From Prevotella sp. (GTDB lineage Bacteria > Bacteroidota > Bacteroidia > Bacteroidales > Bacteroidaceae), in the NCBI GenBank assembly GCA_017428805.1, contig JAFRQC010000071.1, forward strand, positions 1 to 16,460: a stretch of DNA of 16,460 nucleotides. Direction: 5' to 3'. The position numbers and the translations under genes are program-made. Below are positions 1-7,005 of this stretch, in pieces. Positions within the stretch are counted from its first letter, which is position 1; every line of letters starts with the position of its first letter. The notes under the pieces were generated by a model. That model was given only the letters and a program-made list of their open reading frames with translations. It ran no database searches and was not told the origin of the DNA.

Positions 1-109
1 ACACACTTTGAAAATCCTCCTAGAGTCTCAGACTTTTTCCAAGAATCTTGGAGATTCCTCCGACATCTCTAAGAATCTCTCCAACTTTTTCGGAGTATCT
101 TATAGAATC

Positions 110-640
110 TCACAAGACGGGGTTTACTGATGGCTTACGTTCCACACGGACCGGCGTGTAAGAGTCGGGATCATAGACCGTGAAGTTCACAGCAGCCGTC
201 TTTTCATTGTTGGGACCGATATAACAGTCTGCCACCTCAAACTCGTCGAAACGGACCAGGTTTGTGTCGTAGGCCATCGTCCAGCGGTTTACCTCGAAGA
301 AGAGCGAATTGGTCTGGAACTCCTTCCTGCGCACAGCCATCAGAAGCTTATTCCAAGCCTTGGTGCAGAAAGCCTTGTCCAACCAGTCATTATCGACATT
401 GCCGCCCAGATAGGTTGTCTCCTCTTTGATCAGCCCGTAAATGCATTTCACACGCTCAAGCACCACCTGACGCTCGATGGCCAATGCCATTTCCGACAGG
501 ACAGAATCAGACTTAACGGTATCCTTCAGCACTTTCTCAGCGCCATTACCGTTCTCGGGAGCCCCTTTACCAGAGCCCGTACAACTTGTCGACAATATGC
601 ACAATACAAGTGTAAATCCTAAAAACAATACTTTCTTCAC
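110..640 (-). CDS. Small putative lipoprotein, unknown function (176 aa)
   Basis: I do not recognise a family. The protein starts with a lysine pair, a hydrophobic stretch (residues 4-16) and a Cys at residue 20 in the context L-S-T-S-C. This is an imperfect lipobox (Ser rather than Leu at -3), followed by a Gly/Ser/Asn-rich linker typical of Bacteroidota lipoproteins. The mature part (about residues 45-176) is a single compact domain with several aromatic residues (W at 85, 96 and 120). It is probably periplasmic or outer-membrane anchored, by inference from the signal. The start is supported by a good Bacteroidota promoter at 688-718, about 50 bp upstream. No co-transcribed partner is evident: the phosphopantetheinyl transferase gene ends at 749 just upstream, but a dedicated promoter lies between the two. 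The C-terminus is polar and shows no sorting tail. Confidence 0.75.
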   Translation of the reverse strand: MKKVLFLGFTLVLCILSTSCTGSGKGAPENGNGAEKVLKDTVKSDSVLSEMALAIERQVVLERVKCIYGLIKEETTYLGGNVDNDWLDKAFCTKAWNKLLMAVRRKEFQTNSLFFEVNRWTMAYDTNLVRFDEFEVADCYIGPNNEKTAAVNFTVYDPDSYTPVRVERKPSVNPVL

Positions 641-687
641 GACCCTATAATTTTAATGGCTAAGTTCCTATTGATCTAAATCGGATG

Positions 688-718
688 CAAAGTTACGGCA
701 AAAATATGAAACAGCAAA
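688..718 (-). promoter_or_regulatory. Bacteroidota-type promoter for the 110-640 lipoprotein gene
   Basis: On the minus strand there is a perfect TAnnTTTG -7 box (TAACTTTG, plus-strand 688-695). A TTTG -33 box lies at 715-718, with a 19-bp spacer. This matches the sigma-ABfr consensus of Bacteroidota and sits about 48 bp upstream of the start codon. Confidence 0.75.
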
Positions 719-748
719 ACTTTATAACAACTATTTTCAAAAAAGTCC

Positions 749-1324
749 TTAAGTCCTGTAGTCCGTTGCAAAAGAACATACGGTATAGATATACTTCTCG
801 CACTCGACGGTCATATACTGAAATCGCTCGTGATCGATGGCCGTTTTCAGGTCGTCGCTGATGCCCGTGCCGATGAGTTTCAGTGTGGCCTCCTTCATCG
901 TCCAGAGGCGGATGAAGGCAGCTGCGGGATTGTCCGACGCCTCTATCTGTCGCACCTCCTCGTCGTTCATCGCATAGTGGGCCAGCGGCTCCTTATACTC
1001 ACGGATGCTCTCCACATCGATGCCCACGGGCTGGTCGCTGACGACGCAGGCCGCCGCCTCCTTGCAGTGGCTCAGGTTGAAGTGGATCTCCGGATGTCCG
1101 ACGATCGAGGGCTTGTCGTGTTCGTTATACTCAAAGACGGGATTCTCCGTGATGCCATACACCTCTCTCAGTCCCTGCTTCAGCAACTGATACGCCAGCA
1201 CGCACAGCCGCTGTCCCTGTTCAAACTTGAACTTCAGCGCCTGCTCCCTCCGCTGCGCCGATATCTCCCCCATCGCCGCCTCCAGGTCAAAATCCCAAAT
1301 ATCTTCACTGATCAATATCTTCAT
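749..1324 (-). CDS. 4'-phosphopantetheinyl transferase superfamily protein (191 aa)
   Basis: This enzyme would transfer the phosphopantetheine arm of CoA to a conserved serine of an acyl- or peptidyl-carrier protein, making holo-ACP in the cytoplasm. The family signature is clear. A DKPSI segment at residues 70-74 and FNLSH at 82-86 precede VGIDVES at 100-106, which carries the metal-binding Asp. WTMKEATLKLIGTGI at 141-155 carries the conserved W-x-x-KE-A-x-x-K core. The length is short but normal for Sfp/AcpT-like single-domain bacterial forms. The ATG overlaps the stop of rmuC (ATGA, 1321-1324), so translation is probably coupled. No separate promoter is visible. The natural carrier substrate cannot be told from this window. 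The functional link to RmuC is unclear and may only reflect shared housekeeping expression. Confidence 0.93.
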   Translation of the reverse strand: MKILISEDIWDFDLEAAMGEISAQRREQALKFKFEQGQRLCVLAYQLLKQGLREVYGITENPVFEYNEHDKPSIVGHPEIHFNLSHCKEAAACVVSDQPVGIDVESIREYKEPLAHYAMNDEEVRQIEASDNPAAAFIRLWTMKEATLKLIGTGISDDLKTAIDHERFQYMTVECEKYIYTVCSFATDYRT

Positions 1325-2646
1325 TCTATTCCGACCTCCGGCATAGGAATCTTACGGTTGGCATTCTCCTTCGCACCGAGGTCGACGAGCTCACGCCCCT
1401 TCTGCACCACACTCTGACGACCGGTGATCAACTTGTTGTTCGTATTCTCGTAGGCCTCCTGCACCTTATGGATCTTCTCGCCCAGGTCGTTATACCGCTG
1501 CACGAAGTCCCCCAGACGGTCGAGCAACTGCTCAGCCAGGCCGAACACCTTCTGCTGGTTCTCCGCCTGCTGGTTCTGCACCCAGGCGATGTGTATCATG
1601 TGGAGGATACCCAACAGGTTCTGTTCACCCGTGACGAACACCTTCTTCTCGAACGCCTCGCGCCACAGCGTGGGATCGTTCGCCAGCGCCAACTGCAACG
1701 ATGACTCAAAGGGCACGAACATGATAACGAAGTCTACCGTCTCGCGCCCGTTCTTGATATATTTAGAATAGTCCTTCCTGGCCAGCTCGTTCACATGCTG
1801 CCGCACACTCTTGATATGCTCCTGCAGATAGCGTTCCTTATCTTCCGCAGACTCTGCATTCACATACTTCTCATACGCCACGAGCGACACCTTCGAGTCG
1901 ACGATGGCATCCTGCCCCTGCGGATAGTGCAGGATCACGTCAGGCTGCATCTCCTTACCTGTCTCATCGTTCTTCAGCGGGCGCCCCATCTCGTCTCTCA
2001 GCCGGGCCTGCACCTCATAGTGGATGCCCTCCGTCAGTCCCTGCGACGCCAGCAGGTCGCCGAGGATGATCTCGCCCATATTGCCCGATACCTTATTGTC
2101 GCGCCTGAGCACGTTCGTCAGCCCCTCGGCCTTCTCACCCAGCTGCTGTGTCTGTTCCATCATCAGGCGGATCTGTTCGCGGAACGAGGCCGAGTGTGCC
2201 GCACTCTCCTTCTGCGTCTCGCTGATGGCCTTCTGCATGTTCGTGATGGCGTCCTTCAACGGCTGGGTGATGCCCGTCATCGTCTCCGTGTTCGACTCCT
2301 TCAACTTCGATGCACTGCGCTCCAGCACCTCCTGCGCCATCGTCATAAACTGCGCGTCGCGCTTCTGCTGTTCCTCCTGCTTCTCGTCGCGGATATGCTC
2401 CAGGTGCTGGCGCATCAGCTCCAGTTCCCTCGTCTGCGTCTCTGCCTTGGCGTGCAGGTCCTTGTTCTCCGTCTCCAGATGCCTCACCCTACTCGTCGCC
2501 TCTGCCAGCTGTTCACCCTTCATCGAGAGTTCGATATCCTTCTTGCCGCCCTCGATGCGCAGCACGTCCATCTTGCGGTCCATCAGCAGATAGAGCACCA
2601 CCGCCCCGACTGCCACACCTATTATTATATATAAGACTATCATCAT
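1321..2646 (-). CDS. rmuC: RmuC family DNA recombination protein (441 aa)
   Basis: RmuC proteins limit inversions and rearrangements at short inverted repeats. They have a membrane-anchored coiled coil followed by a PD-(D/E)xK nuclease-like fold. Here an N-terminal membrane segment (residues 2-22) is followed by a charged, heptad-rich coiled coil (about 30-185). The RmuC core begins at about 187. Nuclease-like landmarks are GNMGE (188-192), QPDVI (234-238) and IVDSKVSL (248-255), matching E...PD...DxK. The conserved FVPFES segment is at 310-315. The C-terminal helix ends with PEVGIE. The first Met is preceded by the membrane segment without extra sequence, and Met-2 is an equally possible start. 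It is the first gene of a two-gene unit with the phosphopantetheinyl transferase. Its role is notable in a window so rich in inverted repeats, but that is only a coincidence of position. Confidence 0.95.
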   Translation of the reverse strand: MMIVLYIIIGVAVGAVVLYLLMDRKMDVLRIEGGKKDIELSMKGEQLAEATSRVRHLETENKDLHAKAETQTRELELMRQHLEHIRDEKQEEQQKRDAQFMTMAQEVLERSASKLKESNTETMTGITQPLKDAITNMQKAISETQKESAAHSASFREQIRLMMEQTQQLGEKAEGLTNVLRRDNKVSGNMGEIILGDLLASQGLTEGIHYEVQARLRDEMGRPLKNDETGKEMQPDVILHYPQGQDAIVDSKVSLVAYEKYVNAESAEDKERYLQEHIKSVRQHVNELARKDYSKYIKNGRETVDFVIMFVPFESSLQLALANDPTLWREAFEKKVFVTGEQNLLGILHMIHIAWVQNQQAENQQKVFGLAEQLLDRLGDFVQRYNDLGEKIHKVQEAYENTNNKLITGRQSVVQKGRELVDLGAKENANRKIPMPEVGIE

Positions 2647-2648
2647 CT

Positions 2649-2682
2649 GATTTACGATTTACATATTTACGATTTACGATTT
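2649..2682. repeat. Short GATTTAC tandem repeats in the rmuC leader
   Basis: Between the rmuC start codon and its -7 box, the heptamer GATTTAC (and ATATTTAC variants) is repeated four to five times. The array lies in the predicted 5' untranslated region. It may be a slippage-prone spacer; no function can be assigned. Confidence 0.6.
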
Positions 2683-2687
2683 CGTTG

Positions 2688-2695
2688 CAAAGGTA
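2688..2695 (-). promoter_or_regulatory. Probable -7 box of the rmuC promoter
   Basis: The minus strand reads TACCTTTG, a perfect TAnnTTTG match, about 42 bp upstream of the rmuC ATG. No convincing TTTG -33 box is seen at 19-21 bp, so the assignment rests on the -7 element and its position. Confidence 0.55.
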
Positions 2696-2706
2696 CGGAT
2701 ATTTTT

Positions 2707-2782
2707 ACCGCAGATTACGCAGATTACGCAGATTTTTTTGTTTTTTAATATTAATCTGTGTTAATCTGCGCAATCTGCGGTT
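2707..2782. repeat. Imperfect palindrome built of GCAGATTAC units (REP-like)
   Basis: The left arm (2707-2734) is three head-to-tail units of the type CGCAGATTA. The right arm (2753-2782) is its near-perfect reverse complement, with a single inserted base and two substitutions. The A/T-only centre (2735-2752) would form a loop. The element lies between divergently transcribed rmuC and the DUF4332 gene, so it is not a simple terminator. Short iterated inverted repeats of this style are scattered in many environmental and gut bacterial genomes; a REP/MITE origin is inferred. Confidence 0.7.
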
Positions 2783-2791
2783 ATATTTTAT

Positions 2792-2799
2792 TATCTTTG
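2792..2799 (+). promoter_or_regulatory. Probable -7 box of the DUF4332 gene promoter
   Basis: The plus strand reads TATCTTTG, a perfect TAnnTTTG match, 52 bp before the ATG of the DUF4332 gene. The expected -33 region falls inside the palindromic repeat and has no clear TTTG. The repeat may therefore have displaced or shaped the upstream half of this promoter. Confidence 0.55.
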
Positions 2800-2851
2800 C
2801 AGCAAGAAACTTACAAACTTATAAACTCATTAACTCAAAAAACTTAAATTT

Positions 2852-3259
2852 ATGGATTACAAGATTATTGACATTGAGGGAGTAGGCGACGTATATGCCG
2901 AGAAGCTGACCGCCGCAGGTATCAACAAGGTGAGCGAACTGCTCGAGAAGTGTGCAGCCCCCAAGGGCCGTCAGGAACTGGCCGAGGCCACGGGCATCAG
3001 CGAGAAACTCATCCTGCGCTGGACCAACCACGCCGACCTCTTCCGCATCAACGGCGTAGGGCCGCAGTTCTCCGAGCTGTTGGAGAAGGCTGGCGTCGAC
3101 ACCGTCAAGGAGTTCCGTCACCGTGTGGCTGAGAACCTGCAGCCGAAGCTGGAGGAGATTAACGCCGAGTTCCACATCTGTGGCCGTGTTCCCGCCGTCT
3201 CTGAGGTTCAGAAGATGATCGACCAGGCCAAGGAGCTCGAACCCAAAATGACCTACTAA
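2852..3259 (+). CDS. DUF4332 domain protein with paired helix-hairpin-helix motifs (135 aa)
   Basis: The protein is small, cytosolic and without a signal peptide, made of two helix-hairpin-helix-like repeats. The first is IDIEGVGDVYAEKLTAAGI (residues 6-24), followed by a short helix. The second is FRINGVGPQFSELLEKAGV (62-80). The GVG hairpins and spacing match DUF4332-type proteins, which resemble the DNA-binding HhH repeats of polymerases and nucleases. The biochemical role is not established; non-specific nucleic-acid binding is the inference. It is the only confident plus-strand gene in the window and is monocistronic, with a TATCTTTG -7 box upstream and a clean intrinsic terminator at 3303-3327. 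The ATG is the first in frame and lies at a plausible distance from the promoter. Confidence 0.88.
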   Translation: MDYKIIDIEGVGDVYAEKLTAAGINKVSELLEKCAAPKGRQELAEATGISEKLILRWTNHADLFRINGVGPQFSELLEKAGVDTVKEFRHRVAENLQPKLEEINAEFHICGRVPAVSEVQKMIDQAKELEPKMTY

Positions 3260-3273
3260 TTCTTTAAAGTCCC

Positions 3274-3472
3274 GCAGAAATTCACAGAAATCACGGAAAT
3301 TAGGAGCGACAGACGTCGCTCCTTTTTGTGGCAGTAAATTTCCTTCATTTCCTTTATTTCTTGCGTCCCTTTGGTAGCAAGCGGCAAAGCCGAGCGCTGC
3401 GGGACAAAATATTTCTCGCGAATGCCGTCGACCTTGGTCGACATTTCTGTGATTTCCGTGAATTTCCGTGTG
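3274..3472. repeat. 199-bp element flanked by inverted ACGGAAATTC-type repeats
   Basis: The left arm (3274-3301) consists of GAAATTCAC/GAAATCAC units. It reappears as a near-perfect reverse complement at 3443-3470, with three substitutions among about 25 bases. The enclosed part carries the terminator hairpin (3303-3327) and a second hairpin of GTCGAC arms around CTTG (3427-3442). The whole occupies the gap between convergent genes (ends at 3259 and 3491). In the minus-strand RNA the mismatches become G-U pairs, so a long helix is possible there. It may be a relative of the palindrome at 2707-2782. Confidence 0.65.
3303..3327 (+). terminator. Rho-independent terminator of the DUF4332 gene
   Basis: An 8-bp perfect stem (GGAGCGAC / GTCGCTCC) closes a 4-base loop and is followed at once by five T. 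It lies 44 bp after the stop codon of the plus-strand gene. Confidence 0.88.
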
Positions 3473-3490
3473 ACAAAAAACTATTGTGGC

Positions 3491-4144
3491 TTATTGTAAG
3501 GGTTTGCCAAGTTTCTCCAAGGATTTCTTGGGGAGTTTAGTCCATTTCTCTTTCTTGGGCACGTTGCTGTCCTCAAACACATTCTCCTTCACCACCTGTC
3601 TCCGCCACGTCAGGTAGTTCTCGCTCGTGGTCTCCATCTCCCCCGTGTTCCGTGACATACTCTGGTTCTCCTTCCCTATCAGGTAGAAGTCCCCGTCCTG
3701 ATAGCGATAAGAGAAATTGCTGTGCTCCGTGCCCCAGCCGCCCATACTGGCGAACGTCTCCAGCGAGATCCTCAGCACACCCTTCTCCGTGATCGTCAGG
3801 CTCGCGTCGATACTCACATACTCATCCGGCCTGGGGGGAATCACCTGATCGTACTGTCGCCACAACTGCAACTTCCCCGCCGTACCGAAATACACGGCCA
3901 GCAGCGGCTGGTTGAAGTTATACACAAACCCATCGTCGCGCGTCTTCGTGTTCTCCTTGAAGTCTGGCGTCGTCACCACCACGAGATCCGCGATGCCGTC
4001 CTTGTTCAGGTCGCCCGTCGCCTCCGTATGCACCCATCCCTCCGGCACGAGGTCATCCACGCCCCTGCCCTGCTTCTGCAACTCCTGCGCCCTTACTCCG
4101 ACGCACAGACACAACAGACATAGACCAATCAAACACTTTCTCAT
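3491..4144 (-). CDS. Secreted VCBS/FG-GAP-repeat-like protein (217 aa)
   Basis: A signal peptide is clear: MRK, a hydrophobic Leu/Cys-rich core, and a VRA|Q cleavage site at about residue 19. The mature N-terminus has GDLNKDGIADLVVVT at residues 44-58. This is the Asp-rich calcium loop and following strand seen in VCBS/FG-GAP beta-propeller blades and in many periplasmic proteins of Bacteroidota. The rest alternates short strands (for example DEYVSIDASLTITEKGVLRISLE) and looks like a single beta-domain rather than a full propeller. The function is unknown. Its start codon lies one base after the stop of the SpoIIE-phosphatase remnant, so it was the last gene of that operon. Whether it now receives enough transcription after the upstream rearrangement is open. 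Confidence 0.78.
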   Translation of the reverse strand: MRKCLIGLCLLCLCVGVRAQELQKQGRGVDDLVPEGWVHTEATGDLNKDGIADLVVVTTPDFKENTKTRDDGFVYNFNQPLLAVYFGTAGKLQLWRQYDQVIPPRPDEYVSIDASLTITEKGVLRISLETFASMGGWGTEHSNFSYRYQDGDFYLIGKENQSMSRNTGEMETTSENYLTWRRQVVKENVFEDSNVPKKEKWTKLPKKSLEKLGKPLQ

Positions 4145-4145
4145 A

Positions 4146-4739
4146 TCACTCAGGATTTGTTACAGCATCCACCCGCAGGCACATCAGGGTGAGGTCGTCA
4201 CTGGGTTCTGCCCCGTCGCGGAACTTCTCGACGGCCTCGTTCAACATATCTACAACCTGACGGGAAGAGAGCGATGCCTTATCCTTCATCAGTTGCAACA
4301 CCTCATCGTCGCCAAGCCGTTCACGAGCGGGATTCTCTGCCTCATTCAGGCCGTCGGTATATACCAGCAACTGACGGCCACGGATATCCTCGACGGTCTC
4401 GCCCTGGAAGTTGAAATCCTCCCACAGGCCGAGCGGCATATTGGCGAACTCCATCTCAAGGAACTCACCGTCAACGACAGGCTGATTATGTCCGCAGTTA
4501 CAGTAACTCAGCTGCCCTGTGCAGAGGTCGGCCAGTCCGATGAACATCGTGACGAACATATTGCTGTCGTTATTCTCCACCAGTTCATTGTTCATACGGA
4601 AGGCTATCTCTGTAGGTGTCATCCCCTCTTTCGCCAGCGTATGGAAGAGCCGGGCTGCCGATACGTTCGAGGGAATAGTCGAAGCCGTACTGCTGCATAA
4701 AACGGTCCACTCCCGCATAGCAGTCCGCCGCCTCGGCAT
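4146..4739 (-). pseudogene. Truncated SpoIIE-type PP2C phosphatase domain (C-terminal half)
   Basis: SpoIIE-type phosphatases remove phosphate from Ser/Thr on partner proteins, often anti-sigma-factor antagonists. From about residue 28 (AARLFHTLAKEGMTPTEI) the sequence matches the family closely. It has FVTMFIGL at 62-69, the CGHNQP turn at 82-87, MPLGL at 101-105, YTDGLNEAE at 127-135 with a metal-binding Asp, and SDDLTLM at 180-186 with the last catalytic Asp pair. The N-terminal half of the domain is absent, including the first metal-binding motif (usually GDVSGKGVPA). Residues before about 28 are only the upstream TPR gene read in another frame. No promoter or start signal of its own is visible. 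It is best read as the frame-shifted tail of an originally single TPR-SpoIIE gene, and catalytic activity is unlikely. Confidence 0.75.
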
Positions 4740-5649
4740 AACGACGGGCGAGGTTCAGAAATTCTGGACGGGTGAGGATGCCGTTGTCGGCCTTGGCGTA
4801 GTTCGAGGCACAGAACGCCTGATAGGCACGTTCGGCATCTGCCTCCTGCCCCAGCCCCTGGGCAGCACAGGCCCTGTGAAGGGCAATCAAGGCGAGGGTG
4901 TTATCAACGAGATCGGCATTCCCTTTCCACGCCTCGGCAAAGGCCGGTGACAGCGAGTCCGCACGATTCACCCACACCATCGCCTCTCCGTAGCGGTGTT
5001 CGTTGATTTCCATACTGGAGATATCGTTGCAGACGCTGACAGCCCTTTGCAGGACGATGTTCGACGAGTCACGGTCGAGCCATTGCATAGCCCTCTGGTA
5101 GGCACGGTCACAGTCCACTTCCGCCTCCCTCGGACGTCCGAGATAATTGTTACAGCGTGCCATCAGCATATCCAGACTGACGCCCCAATACTCATTGCCG
5201 CCACCCAACGAGTCGACATTGACGAGCACCGGCGTCGCCTCCCTTAGAGCCCCCTCGAAGTTGCTCTGCAAATAATTCACCGATGCCAGTTTATAGCCTG
5301 CCTCCTGATAGAGTCTGATGTCGGCAACCTGCGGCTTATGGTCAGCGGTGACGCGCCTGTAATACTCCTTCGACTTCGCAAAGTCGCTCAGATGCAAATA
5401 GACGTCGCCCCGCAGAATATCGGCCAGTTGCGGCGAGAGGTCACCCGTCTGCAGCAGACTGTCGGCGATGACCAGCAGATGCGGATAGTCCTTGGCCAGC
5501 CAAGCCGTCCTGATAACCGAGTCAGCCTGGGGATTCTCTATCCCGTGAAACTGCCGGCTTCCTCTCTGCCCTCCCCTCTCCCCGCTGCAAGCAGCAAGGA
5601 TAAGAAAAACAACTAGTCCGATCACACCCGTCAGCTTCATTTTATTCAT
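4585..5649 (-). CDS. TPR-type lipoprotein, front part of a disrupted TPR-SpoIIE signalling protein (354 aa)
   Basis: The N-terminus has a hydrophobic segment and a good lipobox, L-A-A-C, with Cys at residue 21, so the head would be membrane anchored outside the cytoplasm. Residues about 40-325 are alpha-helical with tetratricopeptide-like pairs, for example AKSKEYYRRV, GYKLASVNYLQSNFEGALREA, and RYAEAADCYAGVDRFMQQYG. Such TPR fronts in Bacteroidales are commonly followed by more TPRs, a transmembrane helix and a SpoIIE-type phosphatase or kinase. Here TPR-like sequence stops at about residue 330 (SLERI). The last 24 residues are the phosphatase gene read out of frame, ending at a TGA inside it. 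The product is probably a truncated sensor. No consensus promoter is seen upstream, and the gene may depend on read-through from 5717-6640. Confidence 0.75.
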   Translation of the reverse strand: MNKMKLTGVIGLVVFLILAACSGERGGQRGSRQFHGIENPQADSVIRTAWLAKDYPHLLVIADSLLQTGDLSPQLADILRGDVYLHLSDFAKSKEYYRRVTADHKPQVADIRLYQEAGYKLASVNYLQSNFEGALREATPVLVNVDSLGGGNEYWGVSLDMLMARCNNYLGRPREAEVDCDRAYQRAMQWLDRDSSNIVLQRAVSVCNDISSMEINEHRYGEAMVWVNRADSLSPAFAEAWKGNADLVDNTLALIALHRACAAQGLGQEADAERAYQAFCASNYAKADNGILTRPEFLNLARRYAEAADCYAGVDRFMQQYGFDYSLERIGSPALPYAGERGDDTYRDSLPYEQ

Positions 5650-5665
5650 ACTATATTCTTTTAAG

Positions 5666-5690
5666 AATCCCTCGCCACCGGTGAGGGATT
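5666..5690. repeat. Inverted repeat AATCCCTC / GAGGGATT between two genes
   Basis: Perfect 8-bp arms enclose a 9-base loop that itself contains ACCGGT. The hairpin sits in the 67-bp gap between the secreted YD-like protein gene and the TPR lipoprotein gene. No T-run follows on either strand, so it is more likely an attenuator or mRNA-end stabiliser than a full terminator. Confidence 0.6.
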
Positions 5691-5716
5691 TGAATATAAT
5701 GCACTTTTGATTTATT

Positions 5717-6640
5717 TTACTTGATCAGGACTTTGCGGCCATCGTGGATATAAAGGCCCTTCTTGGTGGGCTGGCCGTTGATGCGGCGGCCATTGAGGTC
5801 GAACCAGCCGTTGGCATCTCCGGCAGAGGCCTTCACGCCCTTGATGGCAGTATGACCGCCGAGACTATAGAAGTAATATGAGGTGTTATCCTCCTGACCA
5901 TTGATATACTCCTTACTCGACGTGTGGAGGCCGTTGGCATCATAGCTGGGCTCGAAGGTGAGGATGTAGGAGCCTTCGTCCGACGTGAACACTTCTTTCG
6001 TCTTGCAGCCATGATCGTCGTATTCATTGTAGGTGGTGCTGATATAAGTTTGGCCGAAGGCTTCCCTGGTCGTCGTCTCCTTGATCACCCATCCATAAGC
6101 GTTGTACTCAAACTTCGTCGTGTTATACAGTTCCCATGAGCCAAAGTTGCTTGCATATTTGTCACGCTGAACGGCGTAGTTTCCCTCGTAAGTAAACACA
6201 TACCTCCATGTCGGCAACAGCTGGTCCTTGTCGTCATCGTCAACATCATAGTCAATGATCTCGATGTTGCCGCCGCCCTCATTGAAACTGACGTAATCAC
6301 GAACAGTTATGAGTTTCCAATTGTCGCCAACCTTTTCGTATTCATAGAGCTTGTTATTACGTCCCGCATCGTCGTAGCCGTAGACTATTTTTGTGCATTT
6401 CCACATCAAATCGCCATTGGGGTCGGGCGCGAGCGCCCCGGAGTCATTGATCTTATACTCGCCTTTGACATAATTGTATTCCTCCATCAGAACGCCGTTG
6501 TCGTAGGAGTATTCGATGAACCAGATCCGCTGCCCATCGGAGGCATTGACCATATAGATACTGTCACACAACCAATTGAACTGTGCGCTGGCCGAGAGCG
6601 CCATCAAGGCTCCGAGGAGCGAAAGGTAGATTCTTTTCAT
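5717..6640 (-). CDS. Secreted YD-like repeat protein with C-terminal sorting-like tail (307 aa)
   Basis: A signal peptide ends at about SASA|Q (residue 19). The body is made of short Tyr/Asp/Asn-rich beta units such as YSYDNGVLMEEYNY, YGYDDAGRNNKLYEY, FEYNAYGWVIKETTT, YNEYDDHGCKTKEVF and SYDANGLHTSSKEY. Each is about 20-40 residues, resembling the YD-type units of Rhs/teneurin shells and of many secreted Bacteroidota proteins. The last 30 residues (FDLNGRRINGQ...KKGLYIHDGRKVLIK) match the C-terminal tails common on exported Prevotella proteins and resemble type IX secretion signals. Whether this organism has that system is not shown here. The transcript starts from a textbook promoter at 6695-6726. 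The binding target is unknown. Confidence 0.78.
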   Translation of the reverse strand: MKRIYLSLLGALMALSASAQFNWLCDSIYMVNASDGQRIWFIEYSYDNGVLMEEYNYVKGEYKINDSGALAPDPNGDLMWKCTKIVYGYDDAGRNNKLYEYEKVGDNWKLITVRDYVSFNEGGGNIEIIDYDVDDDDKDQLLPTWRYVFTYEGNYAVQRDKYASNFGSWELYNTTKFEYNAYGWVIKETTTREAFGQTYISTTYNEYDDHGCKTKEVFTSDEGSYILTFEPSYDANGLHTSSKEYINGQEDNTSYYFYSLGGHTAIKGVKASAGDANGWFDLNGRRINGQPTKKGLYIHDGRKVLIK

Positions 6641-6694
6641 AACCGATAAGTTTAAATTGTTTAAGATTATAATTATAGTTCGATATTATCGATG

Positions 6695-6726
6695 CAAAGA
6701 TACGATAAATAATTGAAACGTCCAAA
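6695..6726 (-). promoter_or_regulatory. Strong Bacteroidota-type promoter for the 5717-6640 gene
   Basis: On the minus strand, TATCTTTG (plus 6695-6702) forms a perfect -7 box. TTTG (6723-6726) forms the -33 box with a 20-bp spacer. The predicted leader to the ATG at 6640 is about 45-50 bases. Confidence 0.82.
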
Positions 6727-6910
6727 CATTTTGGAAACTTTTTCGCTTACGGGCAGCCATAAACTGCCTTTTCCCGCACTTTTCAGGCTCCTGGATTTTA
6801 CATAGGCCAAACTCCGACTTTATAGATTTCAAACTCAGACTTTGCAGGCAGTAACGAGTAACAAAATCACAAACGCTTTTTTTATATTTCCTAAATTTTT
6901 GTTACATACC

Positions 6911-6945
6911 AAGTGCGGATAGCTGCGGCTGTCCGTACTTTTTTT
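6911..6945 (+). terminator. Terminator-like hairpin without an upstream plus-strand gene
   Basis: Thirteen base pairs (AAGTGCGGATAGC against GCTGTCCGTACTT, two of them G-U) close a TGCG loop, and a run of seven T follows. The structure is a good intrinsic terminator for plus-strand RNA, yet no plus-strand gene lies upstream. A related hairpin is found inverted at 8110-8132. Confidence 0.65.
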
Positions 6946-7005
6946 ATATTTTTACTTCCACTTCCACTAATATTCAGAATTCTTTTGAATTTATTAGATA
7001 TCCTA

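Noticed and set aside
43..57. GAATCT/AGATTC hairpin and repeated AGAATCTC motifs in 1-109, downstream of the first lipoprotein gene
   Set aside because: The stem is short, there is no T-run on the minus strand, and the repeats are too degenerate to define an element at the window edge.
830..2634. Long plus-strand open frames (830-1417, 1795-2634) opposite the phosphopantetheinyl transferase and rmuC genes
   Set aside because: They are antisense to well-conserved genes, are rich in Leu/Arg/His as expected for reverse-complement frames, and show no domain.
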